Below are positions 46,761-58,729 of a DNA stretch of 64,000 bases, in pieces (position 1 is the first letter of the stretch; the number at the start of each line of letters is the position of its first letter). A program made the translations under genes and the position numbers. The notes beneath the pieces were generated by a model. The model made no database searches. It was given only the letters and a program-made list of their open reading frames with translations, and was not told the DNA's origin. Origin of the DNA: Scolanthus callimorphus (lineage: Eukaryota > Cnidaria > Anthozoa > Actiniaria > Edwardsiidae); assembly GCA_033964015.1 (NCBI GenBank), contig CM066912.1:9416015-9480014 (forward strand), read 5' to 3'.

Positions 46761-49700
46761 ATGGAGGCTGTAGAAAACAACGCGAAGCGTCCTTCCGGTG
46801 TCAAAGGTGAGGATTTTATCATAAAATGAGCAAGTTACACTTCAAAATTTGTGTGTCCATTCCGGGCTGCTTTTCGCAGCGCTTTTCGTGGTTCAGGAGA
46901 ATGTTTGAAATACGGCTCAGTGAATGAAGGAGATCTTAGAAGTCTGAGATGCTAACTTCAAGTGAACAACAAGCGGGAGATTCACGGTTCTCCTAGAAAT
47001 ATTGGCGGGAGAAATACTCCGAAAGAGCCAAGAAACAACTGAAAAACTATCGTTCATTGCGGCGTGGAACCTCCGGCGTGTCTTGTCATGAAACTATTAC
47101 TAATAGTTTCATGACAAGACACGCCGGAGGTTCCACGCCGCAATGAACGATAGCGGATTTCATATGACTGTAGTGAAACCAATCGCAAAGTAATTACACC
47201 AATTCTGAATAAAACCTATAGGAGTGATTACGATAATTTTACAATGTAATTGCAAATTATTCACGACCGGACAGTCATAAGTATATATAAAAACTACTAT
47301 AATTTCCAAAACTTTCTTGCAAAGGGGTGTAAGCAAACACAAATATATAATAACTCTTCTGTGGGTGTTTCCAATCCAAGGGGATTAGGAGCTACAAAAT
47401 CACACTTCTGTAGATATTTCAGAGTGGGGTGCTAATGACAATTCCAGAGGCTCAAAATTTATAAAACAACTGTTCTTATTTTTTAGATTGGTCTTCTGAA
47501 GATGTCGAATCATGGCTTTTGGAAAGGAATTTTAAAGAGGAGGGACAACTTCTCAAAGGTGACAGCTCTTTTCTTTGATTGAAGATGTACCCTTCCGAGG
47601 CTCAAATCTCTCATGTTTTTGGGTTCCCATAATTGTCTTTAGCTCAAGGAATTACAGGGAAATCTTTGATTGAACTGGACAGAGAAGGACTGAAAGAAGC
47701 TGGGGTAACTTTGCTTGGAAGACGCCTTGAAATTGTTGCTGAAATAAAACAACTTTTCAGTAAGTGGAAGTAAAGTGTAGCCTTTGCCAATTTGATTAGT
47801 GTACCTTTGTTTTCGCAAAATAACTTCAAAATTGTTAATTCATAGGTAACTGTGAAGATAAAGAGCCATCTAAAGTATCTGGGGAAGTGGGGCAAATTTG
47901 GAAATCAAAGATCACATCTAATGACAAAAAAAGCTGGACCCCTGTTCATAGGTCCCTGTACAATGCTAAGTGAGTACCAGTCATCTTGAGCTTTTCTGTT
48001 GCATGGCTTGTAGGTAGCTTGAATGTTTGTGAACCAACTGGAAGAATATATCTCATTGCAAAAAGGAGGCATAATACAATGCTATCTTATGGCTACTAGG
48101 ATTCTTATCATTCACTTAAAAAGGCTTGCTTATTTTTTTGTGCTCAACCAGCAAACATTGGTAGTTCTAGATCTCATGACAGAGCTTCAATTGCCAATAT
48201 TTTTCATACGTGTTGCTGGTTGAGCATGAAAAAAATAACAAGCATGAAAAATTACTTGCCACATGAGCAATCTAACCAAATATGATGCAAACCTATGGTA
48301 ATCTAAAACTCAGGCAGTAAATGCCACATTTGTTTTGGATCATATTATTATTTACCAGAAACATATAACTTAGTTGAATAGTGTAACAGACGAATTAATC
48401 TGATGTGACAACCAGCGAACAACTCGCAATCACTAAACACCATATTTGGAAAACAATGCCCTTGCGTGCAGCCAATCAAAATTCATATAAGACTTAAGAT
48501 TGCATACGCATTTGAACTGTTTTCCATTGGTTTAGAAGCGCACACGTGTTGATGTAAACAGCGTTGTCTGCACTCTTATTTACCATGGCAAATCAGCCAA
48601 TCATATTAAAGGCTGGTTTTCATATGTCGCGACTGTCGGGAATGATCGGCGATGGCTTGTTTCCCATCCATCCCATATGATAAAAACATTTTTCATGGAT
48701 TTTGAGCATGGAAGTAAAACAGTGAACTAAACTCAGTTTGTGCTTCTGTTATGTTGTGAGGGGTTCGCACGCGTTATTTTTTTGAATAACGAATCATCTG
48801 CATTTGCTGATTGGCTAAATGAAGAACCTGATGCTTTCCAAATATGGTGTTTATTGATCGCGAGTTGTTCACAGGTTGTTGCGCTTACATGTTTCAACTC
48901 ACTTATATGTTTCTGTATTTACTTACCTGTCTCTTATGAAAATTGTCTCATGCAGAACTGGTGCTGTCATAAGAGAGGCGGCTAAGATCTGGCCAGGAAA
49001 TAATAAAGTGTTCTTTAAGAACAACGAGAAGAACATTCTCCTCAGAGAAGAACTAGTGTCGAAGCTCGAACAAACATGTGCTATTCCGCAATTAGGATTT
49101 GGAAAAGGTAAGCAGTAAATGCTTAAGTTTCTTCAAAGAGAAGGAGACCCAATTTTAAATTGACATCTTTTTCCCCTTATTACTATATAGACTGTATCAG
49201 GCACCATATTCTGGATTGGGCGCACGAAAAAAACAGGAGGCTATGACTACGAAGTAAGTCCCCATTCCTATAATGTTATCAACCCAGAACTGTCTCACCA
49301 GCACACATTTTTGACATCAGTAATCTCATTGTGGCAAGTGAAATATAACAACTTGAATAGCTTGCAAGAGCTTAAAGCAAAGACCCAGACACCAGAACAT
49401 TGACAATCATCTTGAATATAACTTATTGGCATAAATAACAACTCACAAGTTCTTCATTTGAATTATGTGGGTGAGAGATCCTTTGCCACCCAAGAAATTC
49501 CAAGGCTATTTGAATCTTTGCTCGCAAGAAATGTATTAAAATGCTCGATTTCCAACAATATATTGACATTCTTAAAACACTTTTTGGCTCCATATGCAAG
49601 TTTTTAAAATGATTGTTTTCTGTATGCCATTAGTACAGGTACTGATTATTTATTAGCTTCTTCAAACATTGGGCAGTGGCAAAAAAATCTGCACTCCCCT

Positions 49701-50908
49701 GTTGCAGAATTCCAGGGTGGGTACCCTCTTGCAGGAGAAAAAAATCCATGGTGTGTGAAGTAAAAATATGAAATTCCAGGGTGAAGAAATTCACTGGGAT
49801 TCCAGGGTGGGTAGGTGCAACTAAAACTTTCCAGCGTGTGTAGCTGATACTGGGGTCCTCAACAGGGGTGTTTGTGACTGGCCATCCTGGCCAAGACCTT
49901 GATTATGCAAATGAGCTCAGACTTGAACAAACGATCTTAAAAGGGCACTCGCAGGCTTCTCTGACAAGCAAATAATTCAAATCGCAATCCAATTCCATCC
50001 TCTTGTTAAAAGATAAAAACACTATAGATTTGTATTTATTTAACAGTTATAAGGGCATTTAACAAACCTGGACTGTTATTTTGATTATTCCCGGTAAATT
50101 TAAATGTATTTTTGGTGATTAGAATTAGACTTATTTTTTGACAGGTTGTACAAAAATCAAGCATGCGAGTGCCCCTTTAAGTACCCACTTTCTTGCATTC
50201 ATATTTCACTAGTGCATTAAGTGTGTCTTTGTATTTTGTTGCTTTTACAGAAGGAACATAAGCCAGCAAAGAGAGCAAAACTCAGTGATTCAGGAAGTAC
50301 TGCTGATGAGGATATAGATTCAGGTAATTCTGTGTAATTATTTTATACAACAACATTAGTAAAACACACTTTCGTCTTCTGGTGTATTTTTTTTGTTTAT
50401 GACACTGTGAACTGTTACCTCTACAGCTCATATTAAACTGAGTTCACATTTTTATACAGAATCTGAAGTAGAAGAGAAGGAAGGCAGTGCCATGAATCGT
50501 AAAAGTGCCTTGGCCGTTCTTCTGTCAATTTTCAACACAAATAGCATCCGGATGCTCACGGTCAGGGACAGCTTCTGGCCCCTGGCAAAGCACCTAGGCG
50601 TAAAATACAGAGGAAAGTCGAAGTATGAATTACTTGTGCCTCTTGCAACTGCATGCATTGAGTCAAATCTTGTTGAGATAAAGGAAGGAGCAAAGAAAAA
50701 GCAATGGTCAAGGGATGACATCAAAGTTAAGGTGACACCACAGAAGTTTAAGGAAATACTTGAGGTCCAGAAGCAGAAAAAAAAGGGAGAATGCAGCAGT
50801 ACCAGTCCTGATGAATCTTTAGATACATCTACAACCACTGATGATGATTCGTACACGTCAACTTGTATTCTTAGCGACAACCTAGATACCGGTAATGATG
50901 AAGATTGA
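46761..50908 (+). CDS. Element 2 accessory protein with SAM domain, 361 codons, apparently intact
   Basis: Eight exons: 46761-46806, 47487-47558, 47643-47759, 47846-47969, 48956-49107, 49201-49253, 50251-50323 and 50460-50908. They sum to 1086 nt with one terminal TGA. Residues 16-78 form a SAM (sterile alpha motif) domain: DWSSEDVESWLLERNFKEEG, GKSLIELDREGLKEAGVTLL and a closing LEIVAEIKQLF helix. SAM domains self-associate or bind RNA. The middle (GTIFWIGRTKKTGGYDYE) and the C-terminal region (SFWPLAKHLGVKYRGKSKYE, then an acidic D/S/T-rich tail) are not recognised. Exon 1 is 46 nt, the same length as exon 1 of BEN1, and ends in the same phase. By position it is the counterpart of the BEN proteins. 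It probably acts as an oligomerising partner at element ends (inference). Confidence 0.8.
47047..47153. repeat. Perfect 107-bp palindrome (53-bp arms, 1-nt centre)
   Basis: The arm from 47047 (CTATCGTTCATTGCGGCGTG...) is matched base for base by its complement ending 47153, around a single C at 47100. It lies in intron 1 of the SAM gene, about 240 bp after the first exon. The following GCGGATTTCATATGACTG resembles the ends of the MITE at 54668. Confidence 0.95.
48124..48889. repeat. Two palindromic elements in SAM gene intron 4
   Basis: At 48124-48243, GCTTGCTTATTTTTTTGTGC with TCAACCAGCAA is mirrored by TTGCTGGTTGAGCATG and TAACAAGC. At 48398-48889, CGAACAACTCGCAATCACTA with ACACCATATTTGGAAA is mirrored by CTTTCCAAATATGGTGTTTA and CGCGAGTTGTTC. 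These explain most of the 986-bp intron, which holds no exon. Confidence 0.6.
49254..50250. other. SAM gene intron 6
   Basis: No exon seen. Phrases such as AAATTCCAGGGTGG recur imperfectly at 49700-49830, a minisatellite related in style to 3575-3885. Confidence 0.45.
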
Positions 50909-51390
50909 CATGCAGCTTTACGGGAAGGGACCACATACAGTTTCATTTGAAGAATAACTGAAGTTGTTATGTTTAGCCTGCGTAGGGATTGCAGACCAGT
51001 CCTGATGAATCATAGATACAACAACTGACGATGATTCGATCGTACACATCAACTTGTATTCTTGATAGGGACAACCTAGATACTGGTAATCAATGATGGA
51101 GATTGACATGTAGTTTTACGGGAAGGGACCACATACAGTTTCATGTGAACAATAACTGAAGTTGTTATGTTTAGCCTGCGGAGGGATTGCAGTACCATGA
51201 ATCTTTTAGATACGACCACTGATGATGATTTGATTGTACAAATCAACTTGTATTCTTGAAGGGTCAACCTAGATACGTAATCAATGATGAAGATTGACAT
51301 GCAGTTGTACGGGGAGGGACCACATACAGTCTCAATTGAACAATAACTGAAGTTGTTATGTTTAGCCTACGAGCAAGCATTTCTGTGGGT
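50800..51390. repeat. About 193-bp tandem duplication of the SAM gene 3' end
   Basis: Three copies of a unit containing GAAGATTGACATGCAG, TACGGGAAGGGACCACATAC and AACTGAAGTTGTTATGTTTA begin near 50898, 51090 and 51288. Copies two and three include a decayed version of the last coding codons (acidic tail and stop region), so the 3' end of the last exon was duplicated. Confidence 0.8.
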
Positions 51391-51619
51391 TTTCAGAGCA
51401 AGGAAAAGCCATATAAGTGAAAGAAATGGGAGTGAGCTCAAATTGGCAGTCTTTCACTTTTAATCCATGGCTTTTCTTCAGCTGGAAACCAACAGGAACG
51501 CTGACTATGCAGGCTGGTTAATGTTGAACCTTGCCTTGTCCAGATGGGCAAAACACGTTTTGAGCAGTGAAGTAAAGCTTGTTTAGAAGACAATTGGTCA
51601 GGGATTTATCTTTTTGTTG

Positions 51620-52310
51620 TTGTTGCTAATCTTGGTACATTATTTTCCAAATGGAATACAAAAACGTACAAGCTGGCCACTCCAAATTGGAGAATTGACA
51701 TCTCACCTGGTACATGATTGGAATATTAAACCTTTGCCAACCTTGGTATATCATTTTCCAAATGGAATACAAAAACGTACTCCAAATTGGAGAATTGACA
51801 TCTCACCTGGTATATGAATGGAATATTAAACATTTGCCAACCTTGGTACATCATTTTCCAAATGGAATACAAAAACGTACTCCAAATTGAAGAATTAACA
51901 TCTCACCTGGTATACGATTGGAATATTAAACCTTTGCCAACCTTGGTATATCATTTTCCAAATGGAATACAAAAACGTACTCCAAATTGGAGTATTAACA
52001 TCTCACCTGGTATATGATTGGAATATTGAACCTTTGCCAACCTTGGTATATCATTTTCCAAATGGAATACAAAAACGTACTCCAAATTGGAGAATTGACA
52101 TCCCATTGGTAAATGGTTGGAGATTCATATACATACCAACTTGGTAAAACGTATTCCAAGTTGGATGATTAGATATTAGTATACCAACATTGGAACCTAT
52201 ATCACTTTTCCAAGGTTGGTATATGATAACGTCTCCCAATGAAATACCAATGATAAACCTATGATTTCCCATTTATTATCCAACATTGGGAAATCCTTTT
52301 TTTTCCTGTG
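51620..52310. repeat. Right subterminal repeats and terminus of element 2
   Basis: A 100-bp unit (CCAACCTTGGTATATCATTT, AATACAAAAACGTACTCCAA) is repeated about five times at 51640-52110. More CCAA-N-TTGG motifs follow up to the terminal TTTTTTTCCTGTG. ORFs here are repeat artefacts. Confidence 0.85.
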
Positions 52311-52313
52311 AGT

Positions 52314-53184
52314 GATAGTGGTGCTCGTCAGGACATCGGAATACACCCTAAAAAATACCTTTTAAAAAAATGCCCCCTAAGAAATACCAACAATAAACCT
52401 TATTTGTTATTGTTTATTGTTTCTCATATCCCTTGTTTTTAGAGCTATAAATGAACAAAGAAAGCCAGAAAACGTTTTGCTTGGTTTGTGACCCTTTCAT
52501 TCATTTGTGTACCCCTAAAAAATACCATTTATTAGTGAAAGGCACAATATTTCTCCAATACCCCTAAAAAATACCTGAGAGTCGACTGTGACCCCTAAGA
52601 AATACGACAAGGACCCTATTGTATCATATGGATCTATATGGTCGCCATGTGTGGCAGCATACATTTTACTGTAAACAGTTTGCACATTTGTTCACTTATA
52701 TCTTGCTTGCAATAATATAAGATACCAGTCTATGGCAAAACTATTCAGGATGTAAGTTCTCTTTCAGAATATTGGCTTTTTGTTCGAAATAACTCGCTAA
52801 AAATCAAACGTCTCTACGGAAGTGAACACTAATAATGTTTCATATTGTTAGGTGGCTGATGGTTTTTGGTGGGTCAAATAGGCTCTGTCTCAAGATTTTG
52901 GTTAGCTTATGCCATGGTGTTTGAGTTTCCTGAGTTTTCATTAGAATAAACCTAAAAATTACACTTAAGGGGGAGGGGGTGGTACATCGGGCGTAGATGC
53001 ATCACCTTTGGTGATACTAAAGTGGCTAACAATGGAATTTTTTTATCATCTATGATCAATTTTGGGAATGGATTTTGGCTTATGCAAAATATATTTGTAT
53101 TTTTCATACTAGGAAGTAATTCTGAGATGCTGTTGATGACTGATAACAAAAAACTTTTCTAACACAAACTTGTGTATTTCCCAG
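52314..53184. other. Intron 2 remnant of the element 3 transposase, right of element 2
   Basis: No exon until the TTTCCCAG acceptor at 53184. Repeated ACCCCTAAAAAATACC phrases at 52345-52615 look like a decayed minisatellite. Confidence 0.45.
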
Positions 53185-53470
53185 TCTGAGATACAAGGGA
53201 AGCCTTGCACAGCAAAAAAGGAAACAACACAAAAACAGCTTTGTGACCGTGGATTTACAAGCTCAATTGAAGGAATTGCTAGAAAGTAAGTATACTTGAT
53301 TCTGGCATGGGCTGACACAGTTATCATTTACAAAAATGACAAATTGGCCTTTTTTGTGATAGATAGAATGATCAAGTGCAGGGGTTTCAATAGAAGGCTG
53401 AGCAGCCTTCACAGTGTAGCACTACACTGTGGTAAACCACCATCTACTTAAGTAGACTACTTCACTGCTT

Positions 53471-53832
53471 ACCGTATTTTCCGGTATATAAGACACACTT
53501 TTTTCACTCCAATATGACCTTCAAAATCGGGATGCGGCTTATACACGGAACGACGCATTTTGTAATTTGCATAACAACAAAAACAAATGACCCTTTACAA
53601 ATTGCCTGATTCATGGTTGTGTGTTTGGTTGCCAAAAAAAACTAGGATTTCCATCCGTGAAACCTGTCAGCAGTAGTTGGAGGCTTTCTCGGAGTTCGTA
53701 GTTGCAAGTGCCATTTTGGATTTTGTCACTCGGCCCAGGCCGCACGTTAGAAACTTTTTTTTTGCGAAAATGACCTTGAAAATCCAGGTGCGTCTTAAAT
53801 ACAGGTGCGTCTTATATACCGGAAAATACGGT
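53471..53832. mobile_element. MITE with ACCGTATTTTCCGG termini
   Basis: ACCGTATTTTCCGGTATATA on the left is mirrored by TATATACCGGAAAATACGGT on the right, with AAGACACAC/GCGTCTT as inner arms. It lies in the intron between element 3 transposase exons 3 and 4. Confidence 0.75.
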
Positions 53833-54218
53833 ACCACTGGCAACTTCAAATCCCGTAAATCAATTTGCTCTCAATAAAGTTCTCAATGTTTTTTTTACCT
53901 TCATGGGCTGTATTACTGATCAGTTTCAAGGAAAATATTTCAAGGAAAATAGTAAAGCAATTGGATATGATGTGAATATGGCAATGATCTTTGCCATCAA
54001 AATACGGGGAAACACATTTTCTCCTACCGAAATTTAAACATTTCCTGGTCCCCAGAAGGCTCAGGCCTTATGACCTTTCATATCCGAAACCCAAACCCAG
54101 CTGCCTTCTTTCAAAACACAGCATGCTACTTCAAAACTAATGTTGAAAGCCCTGCAAGTGTGAAATCTAGTATGTGTTAAAATGTTCTAAAAATCATACT
54201 TTACATATATCAGAGGTT

Positions 54219-55163
54219 ATAGTCTAGTCGCCAGAGGGGGTTCACGTGTACCCCCCGGAACATTTATGGGGACATATATTTTTAGAACCCTTAGGGTGTC
54301 TAGAATCTGGTTTGAGGTGTCCCCAGCCCGAAAAAGTGTCCCACGGCCACTTTTTGGGCCGGTTTTTGTTTTTTAATTATATTCTTTTGTTATTTAATGA
54401 GATTCAATGAGCCAATTTTATAGATTGTAGCACTGTACAAAAAAGCTCTTTAAATTCTAAAACTATACTTTTACGATCTTGGGAATACTCTGATCACATG
54501 TAGACTAGTTAAAATGCTGTCTCAGCCTTTTCCCGTCACATACGCATATCGTTTTGGTATTTCCTAATAGAAATACAAAGGCTGACAGTCTTAGAAAATA
54601 TCTATCAGTTATGAACAAAACATGTATAAAATGGGCATGTAAATTGTACATATGTGTTCAGTCTATTAGAGCGGATTTCACATGACCGTCGTGTTTGCAA
54701 TTGGTTTGCTTTCTCATTGGCTGCTTATTTCTATCAACCAATCAAATTGCGAACTAATTACAAGCAAGGAATTGGTTCGGCTCCTGATTGGCTGGGCAGG
54801 AAACCATTCAGCAGTAAGTTGTAATTACTCTTGTTTCTGATTGGCTAGTGATTGCACAATTGCGTTTTTACTTTCACAACGGTCATGTGAAATCCGCTCT
54901 ATGACACTATAATGGCATAAGTGGTAAGAGTGGAATGCTTTTCCGAACAGTGCTACAGTCTATAAAATTGCCTCATTGAATATCATTAGATAACAAAAGA
55001 ATATAATTAAAAAACAAAAATCGGCCCAAAAAGTGGCCGTGGGACACTTTTTCGGGCAGGGGACACCTCAAACCAGATTCTAGACACCCTAAGGGTTCTA
55101 AAAATATATGTCCCCATAAATGTTCCGGGGGTGCACGTGAACCCCCTCTGGCGACTAGACTAT
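54219..55163. mobile_element. TIR element with about 195-bp inverted arms and a nested MITE
   Basis: ATAGTCTAGTCGCCAGAGGG at the left and its complement at the right begin arms that stay nearly identical for about 195 bp (including CACCTCAAACCAGATTCTAG). The middle carries an independent insertion at 54668-54900. No protein is encoded. The target duplication is unclear. Confidence 0.8.
54668..54900. mobile_element. MITE nested inside the 54219-55163 element
   Basis: AGAGCGGATTTCACATGACC and GGTCATGTGAAATCCGCTCT are perfect inverted ends. A related end (GCGGATTTCATATGACTG) occurs at 47153. Confidence 0.75.
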
Positions 55164-55858
55164 TATTATAAAAGTGTATTTGAAGGATTTTTGTTTTATT
55201 TCAGGAAATGGTATGTGGGACACCATACAAGGGCAGATGCAAAAGCGTGGGAAAAGTGTAATAACTGACATTGTTGATGGGAAATGTTATAGAGACCTCT
55301 GTTATCAAGGAGGGTTCTTGTCAAATGCAAGAAATATAAGCTTAATTTTCAATACTGATGGTGCCCCCCTATATTCATCTTCATCTGTATCCTTGTGGCC
55401 AGTGTTTCTGGCTGTGAATGAAATCCCTTCACCAGAGAGGTAAGTAGTTTTGACAAACTGTAAGGTTGTAACAAAAGATTGTACAGTGTATGATCAATTT
55501 TGTGACCACAATATACAAAATGTGACTTTCAACTTGGCGGTAAATATGCAAGATACCAAAAAAAGTGTGAAATTGTGCAATATGTGAATTAGTCTGGAGC
55601 TACTCATTTTTAGTTCTGGGTCTTAAAAATACAATAAAAACTTAAACCTCAAAGAAAAAGAAAAAGGTGTCAGAAGGAATTGGAGCTTGGATCGAGGGAT
55701 CTGAGTGTCAGTTAATGTACTCAGCCATAATCCTTTTATTTACAGATTTTCAAAGCAAAATATGTTACTGTGGGCTTTATGGCAAGGAAAAGGCAAACCT
55801 GTTTTTAATTCCTATTTTGAGCTCTTTGCTGATGAAATGACAAGACTCTATGAAAAAG

Positions 55859-57305
55859 GTAAGAAAGAAAAAAAACTGAATAAAATTAAACTCAATATCT
55901 GATATCTTATAAGTACCAAAATAAAATAAATTGGTCACTTAACTACAGTTGTATTGACATAATTGGACTTTTTATCTGTTTACTTTGTTCATGGAATAAA
56001 ACTGAATAATCAAAAAACTGATTGCAATACTGGAAACAAACTGATTATGCAGAGTTAGCAAAGATAGTATAATTATTTTTCTTTTCTCTTTCTTAAATTT
56101 CAACAATACTACAATTGCACGCTATTTGAAACCTTGAATTAATATTATAGTATATAAATACTGTAAAACCTTGTCCTGGTGTAGCCAACTTGAAAGCTTG
56201 GGTTGTGCTACTTTGGCCACCGTGCAGAATTCCATAATGTGTTTTTCTTACACAGGGTTCCCACGGGTCCTTGAAAACCTGGAAAGTCCTGGAATTTTGA
56301 ATGTCCTTTTCCAGGCCTTGAAAGTCCTGGAATTTTCAAAAACAATATGCCAAGGTCCTTAAAAGTCCTGGAAACATTTTCTACAAATGAATTTTGTAAT
56401 AATACAAGTGATTAATAAACAAAGTAATGATTGCAGAATTAAATTTGTTTGTTGAATGTAGTCAATGAAACCAAAATGTCAAGATGTGCGCCAATGCAGC
56501 ACTATCTATGCTTTTTTTCGGTATGGAAGGTCCTTAATTTTTTTCAAAAGTCCTTGAAAGTCCTGGAAGTTTGACAGCCTCAAAGCGTGGGAACCCTGTT
56601 ACACTCTCTGTACTCTAAAACAATGTAATTAATTAATATAACGAGTGGGCAATAAAGTTGAATAGGGGGTGAACAATGAGAAATAATACCTCAAAGTTAA
56701 TGGACCTGATGTAAAATGATTGGCAAGTCAGTTTATTATAATACAGAAATCACTATAAGGTCTTGAACAAACTTTTGGCATTTCGAACATGGAAACATAT
56801 AACTAAAGTTACTAAAATACAATCAAATAAATCAAAATATAAAGCTTTTCTGAAACCAAATTTTTGCAGGCTGACCCAAATGCTAAACACTATGTAAACC
56901 ACATGCGGTCGAAAATATTGTTACCCATAAGTAAAAAAAACCTATTGATTTGGTTTGGTGTTTTTGAAAGGTATCAATATAATCTGTGATCACCACACCA
57001 AACAGTTCTCACTGGAGGGAACCAGAGGAAATTAAATTTCAAAGTTCACAGAAATGTTGCATATAGCAGAAAAAATATTGGCCAATCCAGCAATATCCCT
57101 GAATTATTTTAGAAAACCTAGTTTCACGTTTTGTGAGGATCTCTTTTGATGGGTCTACCTCTTCTCTTTCATGGGAACCTTCAAAATCAATCCAGAGTAA
57201 AGGTGATAGGTGTCAAACGTTTCAGTAACAATATTTTTGGCCAAGCATTGCTCTCAGATCTCTAAAAAAAATCTGTACATTTCTGTAATTCTTTTTTTTT
57301 TCCAG
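55859..57305. other. Gap in the element 3 transposase where the catalytic exons should be
   Basis: By alignment with the element 1 transposase, three exons (PARA/CCYC region, DYMHG region, FRNWL region) should lie here, but none is present in any frame. Instead there is AT-rich sequence plus a MITE at 56253-56598. Confidence 0.65.
56253..56598. mobile_element. MITE with CAGGGTTCCCACG termini and 5-bp duplication
   Basis: CAGGGTTCCCACG at the left is mirrored by CGTGGGAACCCTG at the right, flanked by TTACA at 56248-56252 and 56599-56603. The interior repeats TTGAAAGTCCTGGAATTTT-like phrases. It sits in the transposase gap. Confidence 0.8.
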
Positions 57306-57589
57306 GAGAAGGAAGTTGTGGCTTAAATGTCCACAATGCTGGTGCTCGCCTAGCTGATTATGTAGAAAATTGGGGACCTATGTGGGGTTGGTCCACATTC
57401 GGCTTTGAAAATATGAATGGGACAATAATGGGATTTGCTCATGGCACTGGGAATGTGTGTAGGCAGGTAATTAAGAAATGACATTTTATTCTAATTGTGT
57501 AGCACCCATAGTCAAAATAGGCCAACAACATATTTTTGATAATTTACTACATTTGGACAGTCCACTTTACAATATAGTATATTACAGTT

Positions 57590-57840
57590 TAGTCAAATCA
57601 CACTAGTGGGATATTGTCAATGCTGCGTTCTGATTGGTTGAGCTACTACTAGGCTATAAGTTATAGTCTACTAGTAGCGAAAAGTGTCGGATTTGAAAGC
57701 CAGAAAATGGGCTATTGACTCAGAGCCCACTCGGGCTCAAGGAATAATTGTTAAATATTACACGGTGGCATGAAGATATGAGTTTTATTTTCATGACACC
57801 AGAAAATAAAACTCATCTTCAAACCACTGTGTGATTTTAT
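57590..57840. repeat. Repeat debris in a transposase intron
   Basis: Short inverted pairs (ACTACTAGGCTATAAG against TTATAGTCTACTAGTAG, and AGATATGAGTTTTATTTTC against AAATAAAACTCATCTTC) mark at least two small hairpin elements. No exon. Confidence 0.5.
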
Positions 57841-58729
57841 TTTTATTTATATAGGCAAACGAGAAAAAATCATCCCAAAATTGATTTCCAAGCACTCTTT
57901 TGTTTTGACCTATCCTCACTAGTGAGGATATGGAAAAATATGTCACTCACGTCCCGGATGTAGCTTCACATGAGATCTATGAGTGGCGTATTTCCCAGTA
58001 AAACACCTGTATCCATATAATAAACCTGTTTGTAACATTTTTTTACATTTTATCAGTATTATTATTTGACATTTCTTTAGCTTATTTGGATGCTTCATGC
58101 TCAAAGTCGTCTGCGGAATGATGTAAATTTACTTCCAGAGGGGAACAGCAAGGACTTCATTAGACGAATGCTGAACACCAGACGAGAGTAAGGCTTTCTT
58201 TGCAATTTATTGTGTTGCCTATTGTTTGGCTTAAATTTTGTCTTATTAGGTGTTGCCCATTAGGTCTAAGTCGCTGAACTTAGCCATTTGACAGCTGAAC
58301 TTAGCACAATTGTTTCTTTCAGAGTGAAGAACCTTAAGGAAGCCAGAGAGTGCCATATTGCTGGCGGAGCAGAAAAGCTGACCTTAAACGAGCCATTGCT
58401 TAATGCTGTAACAGTCCAATATAATGCATCTAGGCAAAAGAAACTTTTCAAGGTCTTACGAGTTGTCATAAATGGACAAGTATATTACTCTAGTGAATAT
58501 ACACGAATGTTCAAGAGGAAAGCAAACGTTGTGCTTTTCAGGGATGGCACAGTTGGAGAAATTAACTTTTTTGTCTGGTGTAAGGAATCTGGAGAAGTGG
58601 CCATCGTGTACAAAGAAGTTAACCCACATCCAATGATGCCGTTCTTTTTTGCTGACGTTGGGCATCACACACTACGAATGTCAGATATTAGGTGTGTACG
58701 GTAATGAAGTGCAAGTGTAAGTTATGTAG

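Larger units (their letters stand above)
39744..52310. mobile_element. Element 2: 12.6-kb CACTA element with transposase and SAM-domain genes, AGT target duplication
   Basis: CACAGGAAAAAAA at 39744 is mirrored by TTTTTTTCCTGTG ending 52310, with AGT immediately outside both ends (39741-39743, 52311-52313). Terminal CAC plus a 3-bp duplication is the CACTA hallmark. Both ends have subterminal clusters of CCAA-N-TTGG and ATTCCAA/CATTGG motifs (39760-40260 and 51620-52300). Inside, a transposase (minus) and a SAM-domain gene (plus) diverge near 46.7 kb. The element sits 15 bp inside intron 2 of the element 3 transposase. Confidence 0.9.

Noticed and set aside
51614..52147. Series of overlapping ORFs with HFPNGIQKRT repeats
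   Set aside because: They come from the 100-bp subterminal repeat of element 2, and similar ORFs overlap in two frames.
39743..55204. Reading the plus-strand exons at 55-60 kb as a separate fourth transposase
   Set aside because: Exons at 38.7-39.7 kb, 53.2 kb and 55.2-60.1 kb follow the domain order and phases of one gene, and element 2 with its AGT duplication explains the gap.
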